Source: Lachnospiraceae bacterium (GTDB lineage Bacteria; Bacillota; Clostridia; Lachnospirales; Lachnospiraceae). Taken from it: a DNA stretch of 10,628 nt. The notes below the pieces were generated by a model. It was not told the origin of the DNA and searched no databases. It was given only the letters and a program-made list of their open reading frames with translations. Below are positions 5,522 through 10,628 of the stretch, one piece after another. Where the stretch lies: contig CAAFJI010000068.1 of NCBI GenBank assembly GCA_900763175.1, forward strand, positions 1 to 10,628, read 5' to 3'. Both the position numbers and the translations under genes were made by a program. How positions within the stretch are numbered: position 1 is the first letter of the stretch; each line of letters begins with the position of its first letter.

Positions 5522-7481
5522 ATGGTGGAAGCTCATTTATATGCTTCCGATCACCTTCTGCACCCTCTATGCAGGAGGCTATGTTGCTCAATTTATCCGC
5601 AACTATCAGACCTGGGAATCTGCCGGCAATTTTGCCGGAAACGGAACTGCCCCGCAGATCCCCTCCCCGCACCCGCTCGCCTGTCTGGATGCCCTGACTG
5701 CTTTCCCGTACAATCTGTATGGGATTTTTCTATGTCTGGCAGCTTTTGGACTCCTGACCTTCCTTCTCATGCGTATGGGATTTGACCGAAACGGGGAAAT
5801 AACAGACCGGGGCCGGAACCTGAATTATTCCACAAAGGGAACCTATGGGACTTCCGGTTTTATGACTTTGGAGGAAATGCATCAGGTACTGGAGCTTACG
5901 AATGATGTCAAGAAACACAAGGGAACCATTCTTGGAAAACTGAACGGAAAAGCCGTTTGTCTCCCGAAGGATACCCGCATGAACCGGAATATTGCCGTTT
6001 ACGGTGCCAGCGGTTCCATGAAAAGCCGGGCCTTTGCACGCAACATGATCTTCCAGTGTGTTGCCCGCGGGGAAAGCCTCATCATCACCGATCCAAAATC
6101 GGAATTGTACGAAAGTACAGCCACTTACCTTGAGAATGCCGGATATATCGTGAAATCCTTTAATCTTGTAAACCCGGAAAACTCGGATAGTTGGAATTGT
6201 CTGGGTGAAATTGGCGGACAGGAAACCATGGCACAGGTATTTGCTGATGTCATCATCCAGAATACCGGTTCTGCCAAAGGCGATCACTTCTGGGACAATG
6301 CCGAGATGAACTTATTAAAAGCTCTGATTCTCTATGTGGATCAGGGATTCCCACCGGAGGCAAAGAATATCGGACAGGTATACAAACTCCTGACCATGAG
6401 TTCGGAAAAAGAACTGAACAGCCTCTTTGACCTGCTTCCGGTCTCCCATCCGGCAAAAGTCCCCTACTGCATCTATAAGCAGGCAAGTGACACGGTACGT
6501 TCCGGCGTCATCATCGGACTCGGTTCCAGACTTCAGGTATTCCAGAACAAGCTGATCCGCCAGATCACTTCCTATGATGAGATCAACCTGACGCTGCCGG
6601 GAAAAGAAAAATGTGCATACTTCTGCATCACTTCGGATCAAGACAGCACTTTTGATTTTCTTTCTTCCCTGTTTATGACCTTCGTATTTATCAAACTGGT
6701 CCGTTATGCAGACACCTATGGGGAAGATGGAAAACTGCCGGTTCCGGTACATATCCTGGCTGATGAGCTGGCGAATACGGGAGCAATCCTATCGCTCAAC
6801 AAAAAGATTTCCGTGATCCGAAGTCGAAACCTCAGTATTTCCTGCATTTTCCAAAACCTGCCTCAGATGCAGAACCGGTATCCCTTAAACCAATGGCAGG
6901 AAATCATCGGGAACTGCGACACTCAGCTATTTTTAGGCTGTACGGATGAGGTAACTGCTACATTTATCTCTAACCGCTCCGGTGATGTGACCGTTGGTGT
7001 CAGCAGCGAAGCCAAACAATTAAATAGCTGGAGGGTATCCGATTATACACCGGAATACCGCCAGACCAGATCCATCGGGAAACGAAAGCTCTTAACTCCG
7101 GATGAGATCCTGCGGCTCCCGCTGGATACTGCACTGATTATCCTGCGTGGTCAGAAGGTACTGCAGGTAGAAAAATACGATTACACCCTGCACCCGGATG
7201 CCCAAAAACTCATTCCCCGGAAGGCTTCCGAACATATTCCGGAATGGAGAAAAGGAGCATGTAGTGAAGAATATACGTACACTCCAACTATTCCTGCTTC
7301 CCACCCGAAAAAAACCGCTTCTTATGGAAAGCAGAAAAAGAAAAAAGCTGAACCGCACTTTGACCAGCAAAGCGTTTATCAGGAACCTGGCTATCACGAT
7401 TTCCCGGATGACTTCTCAGCAGATAACTATTCGGATCACACAGACATGGTTCCTTTAGATAAAGATTCTATCATGTCATAA
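5511..7481 (+). CDS. VirD4/TraG-type conjugative coupling protein (T4CP ATPase)
   Basis: This is a 656-residue inner-membrane ATPase that recruits the relaxase-DNA complex and feeds it to the type IV secretion channel. Two N-terminal membrane segments lie at about residues 8-28 and 69-88, separated by an extracytoplasmic loop rich in Pro/Gly/Asn. The Walker A is GASGSMKS at 165-172, with Met where most P-loops have Gly. TDPKSELY follows at 193-200. The Walker B is HILADEL at 414-420 (D418, E419). SRNLSISCIFQNLPQMQNRY (438-457) is the expected VirD4 motif with conserved Gln. The tail beyond 590 is low-complexity, first Lys-rich (607-612), then Asp/Tyr-rich, and may bind partners. The start at 5511 follows AAAAGGGGG (5495-5503); an in-frame ATG at 5478 lies inside the upstream gene without a ribosome binding site. 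The next gene begins 16 bases after the stop. Confidence 0.93.
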   Translation: MNRKWWKLIYMLPITFCTLYAGGYVAQFIRNYQTWESAGNFAGNGTAPQIPSPHPLACLDALTAFPYNLYGIFLCLAAFGLLTFLLMRMGFDRNGEITDRGRNLNYSTKGTYGTSGFMTLEEMHQVLELTNDVKKHKGTILGKLNGKAVCLPKDTRMNRNIAVYGASGSMKSRAFARNMIFQCVARGESLIITDPKSELYESTATYLENAGYIVKSFNLVNPENSDSWNCLGEIGGQETMAQVFADVIIQNTGSAKGDHFWDNAEMNLLKALILYVDQGFPPEAKNIGQVYKLLTMSSEKELNSLFDLLPVSHPAKVPYCIYKQASDTVRSGVIIGLGSRLQVFQNKLIRQITSYDEINLTLPGKEKCAYFCITSDQDSTFDFLSSLFMTFVFIKLVRYADTYGEDGKLPVPVHILADELANTGAILSLNKKISVIRSRNLSISCIFQNLPQMQNRYPLNQWQEIIGNCDTQLFLGCTDEVTATFISNRSGDVTVGVSSEAKQLNSWRVSDYTPEYRQTRSIGKRKLLTPDEILRLPLDTALIILRGQKVLQVEKYDYTLHPDAQKLIPRKASEHIPEWRKGACSEEYTYTPTIPASHPKKTASYGKQKKKKAEPHFDQQSVYQEPGYHDFPDDFSADNYSDHTDMVPLDKDSIMS

Positions 7482-7497
7482 TTTGAAAGGAGACACT

Positions 7498-8424
7498 ATG
7501 ATGCCAAACGAAACAACCAACACACCTATTTTAACTCTGGATTCCGATGCGAAGCTGGAAACAGCCCAGTCCATTTCAGACCTTACCTGGCATGAGATCC
7601 AGAATGCCTACCGTACCCGCCGGATCTTAACCGGAATGCTTGGCGGTATCGAGAAAACAGAAAACGGCAGCCTCATTGCCGTGGTTTACTACAAGGATTT
7701 CCGTACTGTCATCCCAGTAACTGAGATGATGATCCATCTCATGCAGGATGAAGCACACGATTATGGGGAGCTTGCTCTGCGGCAGAACAAAATCCTCAAC
7801 AATATGCTTGGATGTGAGATTGATTTTCTGATTAAGGGATTAGATCCGAAGACACGCAGCATTGTCGCCAGCCGGAAAGAAGCGATGCTGAAGAAACGCC
7901 AGATCTTCTATCTGGATAAAGATGCTTCCGGAATGCCGAAAGTTTATGAAGACCGTATCGTGCAGGCAAGAGTCATTGCTGTTGCGGAAAAGGTAGTCCG
8001 GGCAGAAATTTTCGGTGTGGAAACCTCCATTCTTGCCAGAGACCTGTCCTTCGACTGGATGGGTGATGCCAGAGAACGCTTCCAGGTAGGCGATCACATC
8101 CTGGTACGCATCCTGGATGTGCGGGCAGACTCACCGGAGCAGGTCATTGTCCACGCAGATGTCAAAAGTGTGGAAGGCAACACCAGCAAGGAAAACATGA
8201 AAAAATGTAAGATTCAGGGAAAATACGCCGGAACTGTGGAAGACATCCATAAAGGCACCGTCTTTGTCCGGCTCTCCATCGGTGTCAATGCCATTGCCCA
8301 CTCCTGCTATGACAGCCGGACAGTCGGGAAAAAGGATCAGGTATCCTTTGTGGTGACGCATATTGATGAAGAGCGTAATGTTGCCCTCGGCATCATCACC
8401 CGCATCATCAAGCAGACCATATAA
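7498..8424 (+). CDS. Triple S1-like (OB-fold) putative RNA-binding protein of the element
   Basis: This protein of about 308 residues carries three S1-like modules. The first, at about 41-127, runs from RRILTGMLGGIEK through VVYYKDFRTVIP. The second, about 152-225, includes DRIVQARVIAVAEKVVRAEI, then VGDHILVRILDV. The third, about 240-303, has GKYAGTVEDIHKGTVFVRL, VNAIAHSC and VALGIITRI. S1 modules usually bind single-stranded RNA. Here the neighbours suggest a role with nucleic acid during transfer, or translational control of element genes; this is inference. ATG at 7498 has AAAGGAG (7486-7492) 5 bases upstream and a second ATG at 7501 has it at 8 bases; either could be used. An upstream TTG at 7483 is rejected because it would precede the ribosome binding site. 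It is the last gene of the plus-strand conjugation block and ends at a small terminator hairpin. Confidence 0.85.
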   Translation: MMPNETTNTPILTLDSDAKLETAQSISDLTWHEIQNAYRTRRILTGMLGGIEKTENGSLIAVVYYKDFRTVIPVTEMMIHLMQDEAHDYGELALRQNKILNNMLGCEIDFLIKGLDPKTRSIVASRKEAMLKKRQIFYLDKDASGMPKVYEDRIVQARVIAVAEKVVRAEIFGVETSILARDLSFDWMGDARERFQVGDHILVRILDVRADSPEQVIVHADVKSVEGNTSKENMKKCKIQGKYAGTVEDIHKGTVFVRLSIGVNAIAHSCYDSRTVGKKDQVSFVVTHIDEERNVALGIITRIIKQTI

Positions 8425-8442
8425 GGCTTCCACCTTATTTTT
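8421..8442 (+). terminator. Probable weak terminator overlapping the S1-protein stop codon
   Basis: ATAAGG (8421-8426) pairs perfectly with CCTTAT (8433-8438) around a 6-base loop, and T residues run to 8442. The stop codon TAA (8422-8424) is in the left arm. The stem is short and AT-rich, so termination may be partial. A further run of seven T residues occurs at 8450-8456 without a clear stem. Confidence 0.5.
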
Positions 8443-8543
8443 AAATAGCTTTTTTTCATATACAGCACCAATTAGTCCAGCAAATACTCACGATACAGCT
8501 ACATAAGGTGACAGAATAAAGTATTTTTCAGACCATTACCTTA
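8443..8543. other. Intergenic spacer before the toxin promoter
   Basis: No gene is seen. The only structure noted is an inverted repeat pair, ATAAGGT (8503-8509) with ACCTTAT (8538-8544), whose right arm abuts the -35 box of the toxin promoter. It could be an operator, but support is limited to the repeat itself. Confidence 0.35.
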
Positions 8544-8572
8544 TTGTACTGAAAACGGTAACGTGTTATACT
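8544..8572 (+). promoter_or_regulatory. Promoter of the small toxin gene
   Basis: TTGTAC (8544-8549) and TATACT (8567-8572) are spaced 17 bp, and the -10 is extended by TGT directly upstream (8564-8566). Expected transcription start is near 8579, giving a leader of about 68 bases before the toxin start. Near the predicted 5' end, TTCGGT and ACCGGAA can form a small hairpin. Confidence 0.8.
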
Positions 8573-8615
8573 GATTCGGTATTACTGAACCGGAAAGACG
8601 GATGCATTTCGATTT

Positions 8616-8640
8616 TGCCCTCTAGTATCCAAGGAGGGTG
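8616..8640 (+). promoter_or_regulatory. Leader hairpin sequestering the toxin ribosome binding site
   Basis: CCCTC (8618-8622) pairs with GAGGG (8634-8638) within the AAGGAGGGTGAT ribosome binding site, and G-T wobbles extend the stem at both ends. The 9-base loop is AGTATCCAA. This would hide an otherwise near-perfect Shine-Dalgarno sequence, a known way of restraining type I toxin translation. Confidence 0.6.
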
Positions 8641-8646
8641 ATGCCC

Positions 8647-8727
8647 ATGAATACAATGGAAGTATTGACTTTACTATTGGTAATTTTTGCGGCTTTGACT
8701 TATATAGATCGACATAATAAGAAATAG
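8647..8727 (+). CDS. Holin-like type I toxin peptide (BsrE/TxpA-like), 26 residues
   Basis: This 26-residue peptide begins MNTMEVLTLLLVIFAAL and ends TYIDRHNKK. It has one hydrophobic membrane segment (about residues 4-19) followed by a short charged, basic tail. This matches the putative holin-like toxin group of type I systems; from memory, Bacillus BsrE has a similar layout, including a Leu-Thr-Tyr-Ile-Glu/Asp stretch near its end. Such peptides insert in the cytoplasmic membrane and damage it when overproduced. Evidence for a real gene is unusually complete for its size: a 17-bp-spaced promoter with extended -10, the strong ribosome binding site AAGGAGGGTGAT, a downstream terminator, and a convergent antisense RNA unit. 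An in-frame ATG at 8641 lies too close to the ribosome binding site. It probably stabilises the element by killing cells that lose it; that role is inferred. Confidence 0.85.
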   Translation: MNTMEVLTLLLVIFAALTYIDRHNKK

Positions 8728-8824
8728 CATCCACGACCCTAGGAAAGTTTTGGATGCTATGACTTATACATAGAATATAAAATTTAACTGAGGGCATCAG
8801 ATTTTGCATCTGAATACCTTTCTT
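8716..8824 (-). ncRNA. Antisense antitoxin RNA of the holin-like toxin locus
   Basis: A minus-strand promoter at 8831-8859 predicts a start near 8824. A hairpin at 8724-8760, read on the minus strand and followed by a T-rich run, predicts an end near 8716. The RNA of about 109 bases would be complementary to the last few toxin codons and most of the toxin 3' untranslated region. It contains an internal hairpin (CAGAT/ATCTG arms, plus strand 8797-8812). In systems such as txpA/RatA and bsrG/SR4, 3'-overlapping antisense RNAs trigger toxin mRNA decay; the same role is inferred here. Confidence 0.75.
8724..8760 (-). terminator. Terminator of the antisense RNA, overlapping the toxin stop codon
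   Basis: ATAGCATCCA (8724-8733) and TGGATGCTAT (8751-8760) form a perfect 10-bp stem with a 17-base loop. On the minus strand it is followed by TTTCTTATT, a termination tail. On the plus strand no T run follows, so there it is more likely a 3' mRNA structure or antisense contact site. The toxin stop TAG lies inside the stem. Confidence 0.7.
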
Positions 8825-8830
8825 GAGTTC

Positions 8831-8859
8831 ATTATACACTGGGGGATTTGAGAAATCAA
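8831..8859 (-). promoter_or_regulatory. Antitoxin RNA promoter
   Basis: On the minus strand TTGATT (8859-8854) and a perfect TATAAT (8836-8831) are spaced exactly 17 bp. This is closer to consensus than the toxin promoter, as expected when antisense RNA must be in excess. The -35 box lies inside the toxin terminator hairpin. Confidence 0.85.
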
Positions 8860-8871
8860 GTCCCCCTTTTT
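8841..8871 (+). terminator. Intrinsic terminator of the toxin mRNA
   Basis: GGGGGA (8841-8846) pairs with TCCCCC (8861-8866). The stem continues inward with TTTGA against TCAAG (one wobble) to a GAAA loop, giving 11 pairs, followed by five T residues. The toxin transcript would be about 290 bases. On the minus strand no T run follows the stem, so it should not terminate the convergent permease transcript. Confidence 0.9.
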
Positions 8872-8919
8872 ATTATGACATTGATTAGTATCTGCATTAA
8901 ACATCAGAAATTTATATTC

Positions 8920-10628
8920 TTACTCACTGAAACGAATTCTCTCTATCAATGAATCTTTCCTTACTGACTTTGCAATGAATATTGCCAATAACATCTGTAT
9001 CACAAACAATGTTAAAATTATAATAATAGCTGCTGTTACCGGATAATGGTATGTGCTGATATCAAACATTCCTGTACGCTTTGCATATAAAAACAACGGA
9101 TATCCTGCAAGACTTCCCACTCCGATACTGATAATAAGAGTGCCTACTGTATAGAATATACCTTCCAACTGGAGCATCTTCATCAACTGACGGTCCGACA
9201 TTCCGATTGCCTGCATCATGCCAAGCTCCTTTTTTCGCACATGGACACTATTGATCATTGTGTTAATCAAGTTCATAATGCTGATTGCTGCCAGAATGAT
9301 GATAAATGCATAACATGCACCTCTAGTCATCTGTATGGCATTTTCCCATGTATCGTACTCATTCTTCCAGGTACGCATCTGCAGTCTGCCTGATCCATCC
9401 ACAATAGCCTGTAGAGATGCTTCCAGTGCCTCATCATAATCCTTATCTGCAATCACCTGAAAATAGCTGGAAGAATTATTTATGGTAAGTTTCTCTGCCC
9501 CTTCTTTTGCCATGATAAGACAGTTATAGTTTGTCAGACCTGTTCCATATTCACCAATTGCTGCCACTTCAATCTCTTTTTGAAAGGTATTATCTCCATC
9601 ATGAATATTGAGTTTCAGCTTATCTCCCACTTTAATATCTGGATACCAGTGAAGTAGCGCGCGGTCCAGAATCACTTTATCCCCGGATTTCAATTCCTCG
9701 TATGTGACATTGCCTTCAGTGATTCCTTTTTTCAGCTCTTCTGCGTATTCTTCCGGCACTCCATTGATAAATTCGGTTCCAATTTTTTCTTCAAAAGGTC
9801 CTCCTGATACCTTCAACGCGGTAAACACATCTACCCGCTCAACACCGTCAAGCTCCTCTATCTGCTGCTTTAGTCCTTCATTTAATGGATTATTCTTTTG
9901 AACCTCCGCCCATTCATATTCAGGATGCTCTTTATTCCCGGATTCCACAATTGGAGAAATCTCATATTGCCCCACAATCGAACTCTTTGCACTTTCCATC
10001 GGATTTGCACAAGACAGCACCGTTGCTACCATCATGACAAATATTCCGGTAACGGCCATAGATACAATCGTGATAGTACTCTTCTTTTTATTCTCTGCAA
10101 GATTTCTCTTGGTCAGTCGTCCGATATTCAGAAATTGATATCCCTTCCTGCTGCTTTTCTGTCGCTTACTGCCTCCCTGGTAACGCATAGCTTCTATTTC
10201 TGATACCTTCGCCGCCATACGCATAGGCTTCATCAGTGACAGATACACTGTACACAGAGTCACTGCAATTGCCAACAGATAAATCCACCAATAATAAAGT
10301 TGGACTTCTCCTTTAGCTACAACCTTGTATGCCTCTGTTATAAGTACGTTTGAATCCTTTGCATGTTCTACAAACTGGAGAAGTACAACTTTCACAGCAA
10401 CTGTTCCGATCAAAAGTCCTATCGGAATGGCAAACAACGCCACTCCCATTCCCTCTCTTAGTACGATTTGTCTAAGCTGCCGTTTCGTAGCCCCGATTGC
10501 CTTTAACTTTCCAAATTCCCGAACCCTCTGGTTCATAGATACATAATAAACACTATAAATTGTGATAATGCCCGCCAATACAACAATAAGCATGATTCCT
10601 ACAATCACCGGAATTGTAGCCGGATCCA
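8920..10628 (-). CDS. FtsX-type ABC transporter permease, 5' end outside the window
   Basis: This is a membrane subunit of an ABC transporter of the MacB/FtsX class. The frame is open past the right edge (codons for D-P-A-T-I-P precede the GTG at 10608), so the true start and first membrane segment are missing. Counting from that GTG (562 residues), membrane segments lie at about 2-25, 54-77, 105-125, 178-200, 430-452, 484-508 and 523-547. Two FtsX cytoplasmic motifs are present, REFGKLKAIGA at 30-40 and KKELGMMQAIGM at 459-470, showing a duplicated permease core. A large extracytoplasmic domain spans about 201-428. Such permeases export or sense antimicrobial peptides or act as mechanotransmission pumps; the substrate cannot be told here. 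The ATPase partner is expected upstream, beyond the right edge. The gene points toward the toxin locus. No minus-strand terminator is seen before the antisense RNA, so its transcript may read through it. Confidence 0.93.
   Translation of the reverse strand, partial: DPATIPVIVGIMLIVVLAGIITIYSVYYVSMNQRVREFGKLKAIGATKRQLRQIVLREGMGVALFAIPIGLLIGTVAVKVVLLQFVEHAKDSNVLITEAYKVVAKGEVQLYYWWIYLLAIAVTLCTVYLSLMKPMRMAAKVSEIEAMRYQGGSKRQKSSRKGYQFLNIGRLTKRNLAENKKKSTITIVSMAVTGIFVMMVATVLSCANPMESAKSSIVGQYEISPIVESGNKEHPEYEWAEVQKNNPLNEGLKQQIEELDGVERVDVFTALKVSGGPFEEKIGTEFINGVPEEYAEELKKGITEGNVTYEELKSGDKVILDRALLHWYPDIKVGDKLKLNIHDGDNTFQKEIEVAAIGEYGTGLTNYNCLIMAKEGAEKLTINNSSSYFQVIADKDYDEALEASLQAIVDGSGRLQMRTWKNEYDTWENAIQMTRGACYAFIIILAAISIMNLINTMINSVHVRKKELGMMQAIGMSDRQLMKMLQLEGIFYTVGTLIISIGVGSLAGYPLFLYAKRTGMFDISTYHYPVTAAIIIILTLFVIQMLLAIFIAKSVRKDSLIERIRFSE

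Noticed and set aside
5730..6287. 185-residue minus-strand frame opposite the coupling ATPase
   Set aside because: It is a shadow of a strongly supported gene with Walker motifs on the plus strand.
7483..7497. TTG start for the S1-like protein
   Set aside because: The TTG precedes the AAAGGAG ribosome binding site, which is clearly placed for ATG at 7498 or 7501.
8582..8839. 85-residue minus-strand frame across the toxin locus
   Set aside because: It starts near the antisense RNA start but would run through the antisense terminator, and its sequence shows no domain. The antisense RNA reading explains the strand better, although a coding role is not formally excluded.

Overview
The window looks like part of a conjugative or integrative accessory element of a gut-type Firmicute, most likely Clostridia and perhaps Lachnospiraceae. 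The taxon is an inference from strong AAGGAGG-type ribosome binding sites, tight plus-strand gene packing, occasional TTG starts and the protein families. No taxonomic marker gene is present.

Layout, left to right. Positions 52-1760 hold two overlapping-style operon genes: a double winged-helix DNA-binding protein and a small ArpU/sigma-region-4-like protein. Positions 1832-2809 form an autonomous regulator unit: a 19-bp-spaced MerR-type promoter, a TipA-type MerR regulator with an internal start that would yield the ligand-binding domain alone, and an intrinsic terminator. Positions 2810-3069 are non-coding and dense in inverted repeats, including two TGTACGTACA palindromes. Positions 3070-8424 are the element's plus-strand backbone: a winged-helix protein of unknown function (DUF5697-like), a protein in which I see RusA Holliday-junction resolvase features, a replication-relaxation-like winged-helix protein, a VirD4/TraG-type coupling ATPase, and a protein with three S1-like folds. 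These genes couple DNA handling to export through a type IV secretion system, whose channel genes must lie outside the window.

Positions 8544-8871 hold a compact type I toxin-antitoxin locus. A 26-residue holin-like/BsrE-TxpA-like membrane peptide has its own promoter and a sequestered ribosome binding site. A convergent antisense RNA is transcribed from a consensus promoter that lies partly inside the toxin terminator. This is probably a maintenance (addiction) module for the element.

Positions 8920-10628, on the minus strand, carry an FtsX-type ABC transporter permease that runs off the right edge. It may be cargo or flanking chromosome; the window does not show an element end.

The points most worth following are the antisense-controlled toxin, the RusA-like catalytic signature, the two in-frame internal starts, and the two related terminator/leader modules at about 2775-2890 and 4311-4390.
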